Shown piece after piece: positions 1-6,228 of a stretch of 6,477 nucleotides of DNA. A program made the position numbers and the translations under genes. The stretch spans positions 1-6,477 of the forward strand of contig CBFGTA010000116.1 of NCBI GenBank assembly GCA_965651595.1, given 5' to 3'. This DNA is from CBFGTA01 sp965651595 (GTDB taxonomy: Bacteria; Actinomycetota; Actinomycetes; S36-B12; UBA10799). Numbering within the stretch: the stretch's first letter is position 1; each line of letters starts with the position of its first letter. A model generated the notes under the pieces. That model made no database searches. It was not told the origin of the DNA and was given only the letters and a program-made list of their open reading frames with translations.

Positions 1-701
1 CGCTACCGCTATTGCTGTGTTCAGTTCTGCTGATCTTTTCGGCAGGAGTGATCGTTGCCGGAGCAGTGGCAGTCTGGCGCCACCTCCACCGAAGCCGGAC
101 TGCGAGCGAGCGCTTGCGGGTTACTGTCCGGGCCGTAGGCCAGGAGCATCCGACGATCGATGGACTTTGGGTAGTGCCCGACGATCATCGGGCTTCGGTG
201 TACTGCCTAGCAGGTCGGGAGCCCGCCATCGTCATCACCGCAGCAGCTTTGGAGTCGTTGAGCCCAGCGGAGTTGGTCGCTGTTGTCGCGCATGAACGTG
301 CCCACATTACGGGACGACATCACGCCATTTTCGCTATCGCGGATGCTCTACGCGACTGCTTCGGCATCTTGCCTGTTTTCCGCATAGGGCGCGCAGAGAT
401 TCAGCGACTCCTGGAATTGGCCGCCGATGATGTGGCCGTCCGCCGCACCGACCGCTACACGGTTGCTAGGGCCATGCTCGCTGTTGCTGGCGGGTACGTC
501 CCGCATACGGCGGTTGGAGCGTCAGGCTCACAACCGGTTGCTCGGATTGAACGACTCGTTACCGCGCCGGACCAACGCCGCCAGCCGCGGGCCACCTTGA
601 CGGTGGTAGGGCTGGCCATGTTCGGGATGTTGCCGTGGGCTGTAGCTGGGATTGAGCGCCTGGCCGCGACGCACGTAATGGCATGCATGTGGCATGGGTA
701 G
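1..701 (+). CDS. M56-family (BlaR1-like) membrane zinc metallopeptidase, C-terminal part, cut by window edge
   Basis: The reading frame is open to the window edge (codons from nt 3), so the start lies upstream; the TTG at nt 12 is unlikely to be the true start. Counting from that codon as residue 1, a hydrophobic segment spans about residues 3-22. A zinc-peptidase motif HERAH follows at 94-98 (nt 291-305), and the downstream ELAAD at 135-139 supplies the likely third ligand, Glu135. A second hydrophobic segment lies at about 195-215. HExxH plus ExxAD between membrane helices is the M56 pattern (BlaR1/MecR1 and the mycobacterial Rv1845c type). Known members sense a signal and cleave a BlaI/MecI-type repressor, usually encoded just upstream; no such gene is visible here. 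There is no C-terminal penicillin-binding sensor domain, so beta-lactam sensing is not supported. A stand-alone M48-like protease is the alternative. Substrate and signal are unknown. Confidence 0.8.
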   Translation, partial: LPLLLCSVLLIFSAGVIVAGAVAVWRHLHRSRTASERLRVTVRAVGQEHPTIDGLWVVPDDHRASVYCLAGREPAIVITAAALESLSPAELVAVVAHERAHITGRHHAIFAIADALRDCFGILPVFRIGRAEIQRLLELAADDVAVRRTDRYTVARAMLAVAGGYVPHTAVGASGSQPVARIERLVTAPDQRRQPRATLTVVGLAMFGMLPWAVAGIERLAATHVMACMWHG

Positions 702-837
702 AGCGCAGACTCTTGCGCCACTGGCGACCTCTGGTTCACGCGCATGGATTCGATCAAGAAGGGGTACTTGCGGGACCTGACCAAGTGGCGGGTGAGTCGG
801 CATAGCTATACCTGTCGAGACCTGTTCTAATGGCGCA

Positions 838-1947
838 ATGGTAACCAGCTTCTGCCGTCGAAGCCTCGGCGCAACAATCGCTGTCACAGTGTTGTCCGGG
901 GGGTTGTGGGCCGCCGCATCCACCCCTGCGTCAGCAACGCCCAACTCAGCCGGAACCCCAACCAAACAGGCCGGCGTTACTCGTATCGTGTCGGATGCGG
1001 CCACGGCTCAAGTTGGGCCCAAGCGAGCCTCCCACCAGCCGAGCAGGAGTCAGCATCTGGTCATCCGCGGCAATCAGGCTGGGAAGAATTTCCGCGGTCA
1101 AGATCTCAAACACGCTGTGATGACTCAGGCCAACCTCAAGCGAGCCAACTTCCGCAACGCAAACCTGCGCTACGCCGACCTGCGCAACGCCAAGCTGCAG
1201 AGGGCTGACTTCAGGGGTGCTCGTCTCAACGGCGCGCTCCTCGATGGCGCCAACGTCAATGGCGCAAACTTCAAGGGCGCCAAGCTGACCAATGCCGGTC
1301 TTCGTGGAGTGACTGCACGTAAGGCCAACTTCGTCGACGCCCAGATGAAGCATGCCAATGCCACTGCCGCAGTATTCAATGGGTCCAAGGTTGCGCGAAT
1401 ATCAGCTTCCAACGCAACTATGATCGGCGCGAGCTTCCAGAACGTACGCGGCAAGGACGTCAACTTCACCAACGCCAACATGCAGGGAGCGAGCTTCCAG
1501 AGTGCGCGGGTGCCAGGATCGAACCCGGCTACTCCACCCCCGCCCTTTGGGCCGAGCACCAAGCCCAAGCCGACGAGTTTGTTCGTGAACACCAACTTGT
1601 ACGGAGGGACGCTGACCGGCGCCAATCTGCGCAATGCCAACGCCAACAACATCGAAATCGGAAGTGCCTTCGCGATGGGTGCCGACTTGCGGCGAGTGAT
1701 CCTGTACGGGGCAACCCTCAACGGGGCGTTGCTGCAGGGAGCGAACTTGTCCGGGGCCTTCATGCTCGGGTCGCTGCTGGAAGGTGCTGCCCTGCAGGAG
1801 GCAAACTTGGCCAATGCCGACTTGCGGTACGCCATTCTGATCGGCACGAACTTCGCTGGCGCTACCTTGACGGGGATCAATGCCACTGGAGCTTCCTGGT
1901 ACAACGTGACCTGCCCGACTGAAATCGTGCAGAACAGCCCCTGCTAG
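838..1947 (+). CDS. Exported pentapeptide-repeat protein with two repeat lobes
   Basis: 369 aa. The N-terminus is a Sec signal peptide: Arg7-Arg8, a hydrophobic core at about 11-28, and likely cleavage after A-S-A at 31-33. After a polar stretch, repeats of the A(N/D)Lxx type (for example QANLK, NANLR, YADLR) run from about 85 to 225. They are interrupted by a Pro-rich linker at about 226-246 and resume from about 247 to 355. Such repeats form a right-handed quadrilateral beta-helix. The end carries Trp354 and cysteines 359 and 369 (motif VTCP near the end), a tail resembling that of other exported pentapeptide proteins and possibly disulfide-bonded. No Shine-Dalgarno sequence is evident before the ATG at 838. 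That ATG is kept because it directly precedes the signal peptide, while the ATG at 830 is in another frame. Molecular function is unknown; gyrase protection (Qnr/MfpA-like) is unlikely for an exported protein. It converges on the delta-60 gene across a strong terminator. Confidence 0.88.
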   Translation: MVTSFCRRSLGATIAVTVLSGGLWAAASTPASATPNSAGTPTKQAGVTRIVSDAATAQVGPKRASHQPSRSQHLVIRGNQAGKNFRGQDLKHAVMTQANLKRANFRNANLRYADLRNAKLQRADFRGARLNGALLDGANVNGANFKGAKLTNAGLRGVTARKANFVDAQMKHANATAAVFNGSKVARISASNATMIGASFQNVRGKDVNFTNANMQGASFQSARVPGSNPATPPPPFGPSTKPKPTSLFVNTNLYGGTLTGANLRNANANNIEIGSAFAMGADLRRVILYGATLNGALLQGANLSGAFMLGSLLEGAALQEANLANADLRYAILIGTNFAGATLTGINATGASWYNVTCPTEIVQNSPC

Positions 1948-1957
1948 AGGAGCTGGT

Positions 1958-2006
1958 AACGCGCCGAGGGCCCCACAGTGGGAAACTGTGAGGCCCTCGG
2001 TGCGTT
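1958..2006. terminator. Strong bidirectional hairpin terminator between convergent genes
   Basis: Arms 1964-1979 and 1985-2000 form a 16-bp stem with one C/A mismatch and a 5-nt loop (GGGAA at 1980-1984). The pairing continues outward through one G-T wobble (1963/2001) and five more pairs to 1958/2006, giving about 22 positions. It begins 10 nt after the pentapeptide stop and has no T-run, as is common in GC-rich actinobacteria. Being nearly symmetric, it can also stop minus-strand transcription leaving the delta-60 gene, whose stop is at 2091. Confidence 0.85.
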
Positions 2007-2090
2007 GAATCGCTGCCCGATGTCCGTTGGCCGCAGCCAGCAGCAAGCTGACAGCCGGGTCGGTAGCACCCGACAGCGGACTCGGCGGTT

Positions 2091-3410
2091 CTAGCGCAGC
2101 CGGTAGGCAGCCAGCACCAGGCCGCTCCGCTCGGACGTCTGGTAGCCGCCGCTGAGAACTAGTGACGACGCTGAACGCCAAGCCATTCCATTCACCTGGG
2201 CCGCAGTATCCATCGTGGTAGAGATCATCCCGCGGTTGCCGAAACTGCGCACGAACTTGCCCTTTGGTGTGATCTTGGCCAGCAAGAAAGCAGTGGACTC
2301 AGGCACGGGGTCGAGGAACGCCATGCCAGCCGCGTAGATGTTTCCGCGAGAATCCAGCAGCACTGACCGAGCGCCATCAGAGACACCCACTCGCGGCCCG
2401 CGGCGAACCATGCCGTTCTTGCCGAAGCTGCGGTCGACTTTGCCGTTGGCCTTGAGGCGGAAGACGGTGAAGGCCGTGACGTCAACGGTGCCGCTGCTCG
2501 CCGCAATGACCAGGCGGCCGGCACTATCTTCGGCAGCCTCACGCAGTTGAGTCGACGACTTCACCGTCAGGCTCACTTTGCCCTTCTTGCCGAACTTCTT
2601 GTACAGCTTGCCGCGGTTGTTGACGACGGCTGCCGCCCCGCGGTAGGCGTTCTGCCCGGTTCGGTAGCCGGTGATCAAGATCGTGCCATTGGAGCGAACC
2701 AGGATCGAACGAGGATCGAACAGGCGGTTGCCCCAGCGGATGGTCGTCCGGCCCTTCGAACCGAAAGTCTTGTCGAACTTTCCTTTGGGGGTAAGGCGAA
2801 CGATTGCCGCTCGGCAATCCTGCGGATCCCAACTGATGTATCCGCATTCGGGTCCCGTCGTGCCGGTGAACAAGATGCGCCCTTGCTGATCGATGCGGAC
2901 AATCTCTGTTCCCGAGAACCAAATATCGTCAGGGAACGCGACTCGCTTGACACCGTTGGCGCCAAATCCCTTGTCACGCTTGCCGTTGGGGCGGTAGCGC
3001 ACCACGATAGCGACGGTCTTTTCGGAGTCGGCAAACCGTGATCCGACCTGAACGATCTTCCCGTCGGGCTGCACCGTCAGCGAATACGGGCGGAGGGTCA
3101 CGCCGGGTTCGCTCACGCGGGCGACGCCGTTGTTGCCGAACGACGTGTCGCGCTTGCCGTTGGGGTGGAACCGGACGACACCAAACGATGAAGGGCTGCC
3201 CAAGCTGGTGCTCACGACGAGTTTCTCCCCCTGTCGGGCCACATTGTCCCCGTAGGTGTCCTCGCCGCCAATTTGCTGGTCGACGATGCCTCCGGAACCG
3301 AATCCGGGATCGAGGCCGGCTTGGTCGCCAGCGACGGCTGGTGCAGCCATCAGTCCAAGCGTTAGTGATGTCATTGAGGCAACGGCAATGATGGGTCTGA
3401 GCTTTCCCAC
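2091..3410 (-). CDS. Exported delta-60 repeat protein, probable seven-bladed beta-propeller
   Basis: 439 aa from a GTG start at 3410-3408. This start is preferred over the 46-codon longer frame because AAGGAG (3420-3415) precedes it by 4 nt and a signal peptide follows at once: Lys3/Arg5, a hydrophobic core at about 7-24, and cleavage after A-V-A at 25-27. The mature part has seven copies of a GK-x-D-x-SFG-xx-G motif, with the Phe at about 37, 91, 149, 216, 273, 329 and 390. That spacing of 54-67 residues matches the delta-60 (TIGR02608-type) repeat. Each unit also carries a 'pdGkiv..G' strand. The C-terminal tail (49 residues) plus the first 10 mature residues add up to one more unit, which fits a propeller closed by N- and C-terminal strands. 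Only two cysteines (189 and 199) are present. The cargo or ligand is unknown; an extracellular or envelope binding role is inferred. A paralogue begins at 6229. Confidence 0.85.
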   Translation of the reverse strand: MGKLRPIIAVASMTSLTLGLMAAPAVAGDQAGLDPGFGSGGIVDQQIGGEDTYGDNVARQGEKLVVSTSLGSPSSFGVVRFHPNGKRDTSFGNNGVARVSEPGVTLRPYSLTVQPDGKIVQVGSRFADSEKTVAIVVRYRPNGKRDKGFGANGVKRVAFPDDIWFSGTEIVRIDQQGRILFTGTTGPECGYISWDPQDCRAAIVRLTPKGKFDKTFGSKGRTTIRWGNRLFDPRSILVRSNGTILITGYRTGQNAYRGAAAVVNNRGKLYKKFGKKGKVSLTVKSSTQLREAAEDSAGRLVIAASSGTVDVTAFTVFRLKANGKVDRSFGKNGMVRRGPRVGVSDGARSVLLDSRGNIYAAGMAFLDPVPESTAFLLAKITPKGKFVRSFGNRGMISTTMDTAAQVNGMAWRSASSLVLSGGYQTSERSGLVLAAYRLR

Positions 3411-3414
3411 GGGG

Positions 3415-3420
3415 CTCCTT
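3415..3420 (-). promoter_or_regulatory. Ribosome binding site fixing the delta-60 GTG start
   Basis: Read on the minus strand, AAGGAG is followed by CCCC and then GTG at 3410. This site, together with the signal peptide that follows, argues that translation starts at 3410 and that the upstream in-frame codons to 3548 are not translated. Confidence 0.75.
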
Positions 3421-3506
3421 TGGGTCGGCGACTTGGATTGGTGTACAGGGGGTGCGGTGAGATCTTGACATACTCTCCACCTGATAGCGACCGCACGGCC
3501 GCCAAG

Positions 3507-3527
3507 TTGACTGAATGATTCAGTGAA
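3507..3527. promoter_or_regulatory. Palindromic operator-like site upstream of the delta-60 gene
   Basis: The core ACTGAATGATTCAGT (3510-3524) is a perfect palindrome around a central G at 3517. After one mismatch on each side, two more T/A pairs match (3507-3508 with 3526-3527). It lies about 100 nt upstream of the delta-60 start, in the only long non-coding gap on that side (3411-3609). Its size and AT-rich half-sites resemble operators of dimeric repressors such as the TetR family; this is inference, as no regulator gene is in the window. A weak -10-like TATCAG lies just downstream on the minus strand (3487-3482) without a convincing -35. Confidence 0.4.
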
Positions 3528-3609
3528 TTCTTGATGAGCATCGGGCACATCCGAGGGACGGAGCAGCCATTAGTGTGGCGGTCGTCGCTGGGCCCGGTTT
3601 ACTTGATGT

Positions 3610-4572
3610 TCAGGTGCTGGAATAGTCCCAGAACTGTAGCCAACGGATCGACGAAAAGATTATGAGAGTGGCTGCGTAGAGCAGGAGCAAGATGAGAACA
3701 CCAATCAGCGTGACTCGCAGACTTGCACCGTCGATTGGGTCGAGCCAGCGCCGAAAGGCACGGGTGGCTAGTGGCATGAGAAGCCAGGTGAGCAAGGCTG
3801 TGCTGCAAATCTGGCCGATCCACAAGTCGATTCCCGGTGTGGCGCCCAGACCATCAAGAATCGGGTTCAGGAACCGCGACAGGATCATGACGGTGGGGTA
3901 CAGGACCAGCAGCAGCACCATCGCAACTTTCCACTGCGGTGTGACACTTGCCTGGTCGCCCTGAAAGCGGACGATCGACCCGAAGGGCGTGCTGCGGGTG
4001 AATTGTTCGAAGTCGTGGTCGAGTGTCGATCGCAGACGGGGTAGCAGATGCGAGCGGTCCCGTGAGGTTAACCAATGCGTGAGGTCCTGATCGCTCTCGA
4101 AACGAACGATTGAGATCCACAGGTTGCGGACCTTGCCCGGTGGAAGCAGCACACCCCCTTGGTGCCCTGGGAACCGTCGGCCTGCATCACGCAGATCCTG
4201 TTCGACTTCCACGAATTCGTCGACATGCTGCGGCTCCACTTCGTGCATGAAGACGCCTACACCACTGGGAGGGCGTTCCCCTTCCACGAGAACGATTGGC
4301 GGTGCCGACTCGATGACACCGAGGCGGTCCCCCTCGGCCAGCATGTCTGCGCGTTCCGGTGAGTTGAGCCAGGAGCGCAGTTTGCGCTCTGACGAGAACG
4401 TGACGGCCGCCGCCCAGTCGTCTTGATCGGGGTCGGGCGTGGTTGCAACCGATTCGACGAAGCCTGGTTGTTTCGCGGCCAGAGAGTCGAGGTTGTTCTG
4501 CCAGTTCAGCACATCCGCGCGTCGTTCGGGATCGACTCGGAACGCGGCGATAAACGTTGCGTTGCGGGGCAT
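3610..4572 (-). CDS. Membrane-anchored protein with two ABM-like (dimeric alpha/beta-barrel) domains
   Basis: 320 aa. The ATG at 4572 is supported by GGAG (4584-4581) 8 nt upstream. Two antibiotic-biosynthesis-monooxygenase-like ferredoxin folds follow one another, at residues about 5-97 and 104-202. Each shows the pattern hydrophobic strand, helix, PGF/PGH turn (PGF at 36-38, PGH at 135-137), then 'W..(V/I)xFxS...L..WL.S..R' before the last helix. Next comes TPQWK (211-215), characteristic of COG3224, and three membrane helices at about 214-236, 250-272 and 285-308. COG3224 proteins, as I recall the family, usually have one ABM domain before the helices, so this one appears duplicated, and the two copies could pair within one chain as ABM dimers do. 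ABM enzymes include cofactor-free oxygenases and haem-degrading IsdG-type proteins, but no catalytic residue can be assigned here. It follows guaD after 24 nt and is probably co-transcribed. Substrate and reaction are unknown. Confidence 0.8.
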   Translation of the reverse strand: MPRNATFIAAFRVDPERRADVLNWQNNLDSLAAKQPGFVESVATTPDPDQDDWAAAVTFSSERKLRSWLNSPERADMLAEGDRLGVIESAPPIVLVEGERPPSGVGVFMHEVEPQHVDEFVEVEQDLRDAGRRFPGHQGGVLLPPGKVRNLWISIVRFESDQDLTHWLTSRDRSHLLPRLRSTLDHDFEQFTRSTPFGSIVRFQGDQASVTPQWKVAMVLLLVLYPTVMILSRFLNPILDGLGATPGIDLWIGQICSTALLTWLLMPLATRAFRRWLDPIDGASLRVTLIGVLILLLLYAATLIIFSSIRWLQFWDYSST

Positions 4573-4596
4573 GGGAATGTCTCCAACAAATCGGGA

Positions 4597-6003
4597 CTAG
4601 GAGTTGGTGCGCAACTTGCGACCGCGCACGTAGGTTTCGGTAAGGGCTGCTTCGCGCACCGCCATGAGGACAGTGAACAACAAAGCGTCTCTCGCGACTC
4701 CCGGGTCGCTGGGCCGAGAACCCCAGGTCAGCGAATTTTCGAGCAGGTGCCAACGTGATGGATCGATGACGACGAAGTCTGCCTCCTTGCCCACATCGAA
4801 GTTCCCGATGCGGTCCTCCAGGTCCAAGGCCCGAGCTCCCGCCAGCGTGCCAGTGAACAGGAGTTCGGCCGGATGCAACGACAGGCTGGCGTCACCTGGT
4901 TCGGAAATGTGGACCTTGAAGCAGGCGTTGAGTACTTGCGGAATGAACCACTCGTCGCCAGCACAAAAGTCACTGCCGATCGCGACGTTGACACCGGCCG
5001 CTGTGGTTCGTTTCCACGGCATCGTTCCTGATCCCAAGAACAATTGAGAAACCGGACAGTGGGCGATGGATGTTTGGGTTTCGGCCAGGCGAGCGAGTTC
5101 GACGTCTTGACAGTGAACCGCGTGGGCCATGACCGACCGGCGGCCTAAGAATCCTGGCCCCCCGCGCCGCGAGCCGGGCAAGAACTTCCCGTCGTAGGTG
5201 TCGAGGTAACTGCTGACGTCGAACAGGCGCTTGACAGTGTCGATCTCACCAGTACCCGGCCGATTGTTCTCGTTGAGGTGGGAAGTGAAGTAGACGCCCT
5301 TGTCTCTGTATTCCTCGTAGAGTTCCCCGAGTGCGCCCAATGTCTGGGGGGTGACTGACAGGCTGAAGCGGGGGACCACCGCCACCTGCTGCAGGGCATT
5401 CCGACGATCTTCGGGGTCCAGTGGATGCCACTTTTCGATCTCGGCCCGCGTGAGCTCGATTGCCTCAGACTCGGACGTCAACAATGGCGTGGCCGCTTCC
5501 GGGCCAGTCGTCATCACTGTTCGTCCGGCAATGATCCGCAGCCCCCTTTCGCGGGCAGTCTCGAATAGCAGGTCCTGCGCAACAGGGAACTGGGAACCGA
5601 AGATCAGGCCGGTAGTTGTACCAGCCGTGATCATTCGGTCACACCATTCGTTTGCGGCACCGCGCGCGAAATCTGGATCCGCGAGCTTGGCCTCCGACGG
5701 GAAAATGCAGTTGGTGAGCCACTCCAGAAGTTGCCCACCACCGTAGGAGTCGATGCTGTTGACCTGCGGGAAGTGCATGTGAGTATCAATGAAGCCCGGG
5801 AGTATGAAGCTGTCCGGATGGTCTGTGACGGCCACGTCCGCGAACTCATCGGGCAGGTCTGCGTAGGGCCCACACCATTCGATGATGCCGCTGTCGTTGA
5901 CGACGAGTCCACCGTCAGGGAAGTGGGCAAGATTGTCGGGGGCATCTGCGACCAGCGGAGACTCGCTGATGTGGAAGATTGTTCCCCGATGGACAGTACT
6001 CAC
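4597..6003 (-). CDS. guaD: Guanine deaminase (amidohydrolase superfamily)
   Basis: 468 aa, close to the usual 430-460 residues. The enzyme hydrolyses guanine to xanthine and ammonia in purine salvage and breakdown, in the cytosol; no signal peptide is seen. The family signature PGFIDTHMHFPQ is at 69-80, with metal ligands His75 and His77 and the guanine-contacting Gln80. PRF at 211-213 matches the guanine-binding Arg-Phe pair of human GDA. SHLNEN at 241-246 supplies a metal His242 and the proton-shuttling Glu245. AHAVHC at 293-298 holds the next conserved His. HCPVSQLFLGSG at 315-326 is typical of GuaD, and GSD at 343-345 gives the catalytic metal-binding Asp345. The following residues, FCAGDEW, differ from the commoner V-x-G-G/A-G version. 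The GTG start at 6003 is supported by GGAGG (6014-6010) six nt upstream. It is first in a likely operon with the ABM gene. Another N-ring deaminase of this superfamily is possible but less likely, because all the guanine contacts are present. Confidence 0.88.
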   Translation of the reverse strand: MSTVHRGTIFHISESPLVADAPDNLAHFPDGGLVVNDSGIIEWCGPYADLPDEFADVAVTDHPDSFILPGFIDTHMHFPQVNSIDSYGGGQLLEWLTNCIFPSEAKLADPDFARGAANEWCDRMITAGTTTGLIFGSQFPVAQDLLFETARERGLRIIAGRTVMTTGPEAATPLLTSESEAIELTRAEIEKWHPLDPEDRRNALQQVAVVPRFSLSVTPQTLGALGELYEEYRDKGVYFTSHLNENNRPGTGEIDTVKRLFDVSSYLDTYDGKFLPGSRRGGPGFLGRRSVMAHAVHCQDVELARLAETQTSIAHCPVSQLFLGSGTMPWKRTTAAGVNVAIGSDFCAGDEWFIPQVLNACFKVHISEPGDASLSLHPAELLFTGTLAGARALDLEDRIGNFDVGKEADFVVIDPSRWHLLENSLTWGSRPSDPGVARDALLFTVLMAVREAALTETYVRGRKLRTNS

Positions 6004-6228
6004 ACTGGGCCTCCGGACGTATCGCCTGCGATTTGGATAGTTCCCACGGTAGCGAAAATCCCCGTGCTCTGCGCAACGTCCGGTGGAGGTGCCTGCCGCT
6101 GCAGGCGTCGGGAGGCCGTAGCAGGGCCGGATGGTTCGGGCCCGCTAGGGATAACTACGGCGGGCAGTTATCAGCAACCGTCTTGGTGTCGCCCGGTGGC
6201 GTCCAAAGAGTCCAGCCAACTGCCCCAA
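6004..6228 (-). promoter_or_regulatory. guaD upstream region and leader with RBS and inverted repeats
   Basis: 225 nt without a supportable gene. Reading toward guaD on the minus strand it holds: an inverted repeat GATAACT/AGTTATC (arms 6166-6172 and 6150-6156); an overlapping, mutually exclusive stem GCCCGC/GCGGGC (6160-6165 and 6140-6145); a tight hairpin GCCTGC-AGCG-GCAGGC (6106-6091); a CCTCC tract (6089-6085); and the ribosome binding site GGAGG (6014-6010). An 8-nt repeat CCGGACGT (6083-6076) is fully complementary to ACGTCCGG (6020-6013), which overlaps that site. Two weak promoter candidates can be drawn: TTGCTG-N18-TATCCC, running into the first inverted repeat, and TTGCGC-N19-TACCGT (6076-6046). 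Neither is close to consensus. The first inverted repeat could instead serve as terminator for the delta-60 gene ending at 6229. Confidence 0.4.

Noticed and set aside
702..827. Read-through or recoding of the M56 TAG stop into the next 42 open codons
   Set aside because: An open run of this length is not improbable at this base composition, and no recoding structure or conserved domain is visible beyond the stop.
2059..2074. Small hairpin GTCGG/CCGAC after the delta-60 stop as a separate terminator
   Set aside because: The stem is only 5 bp with no T-run, and the much stronger hairpin at 1958-2006 already serves both convergent genes.
1170..2181. Long minus-strand frames (1170-1904 and 1402-2181) across the pentapeptide gene
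   Set aside because: They are antisense shadows produced by the periodic A-x-L-x-x codons. The plus-strand frame has a signal peptide and clear family repeats, and one shadow frame also runs through the terminator.
3465..3470. Plus-strand TTGACA resembling a -35 box
   Set aside because: No -10 element lies at 16-19 nt and no plus-strand gene follows, so it looks like chance.
3411..3548. 46-codon N-terminal extension of the delta-60 gene
   Set aside because: The extension would bury a good signal peptide, has no family resemblance, and lies upstream of the well-placed AAGGAG and GTG at 3410.
4187..4753. 188-codon minus-strand frame across the guaD/ABM junction
   Set aside because: It is a shadow in another frame, Arg/Ser-rich as GC-rich shadows usually are, and incompatible with the two supported genes and their ribosome binding sites.
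6004..6228. Purine riboswitch in front of guaD
   Set aside because: The conserved core and three-way junction of the purine riboswitch are not recognisable. Only generic inverted repeats are seen, so no known riboswitch class is claimed.
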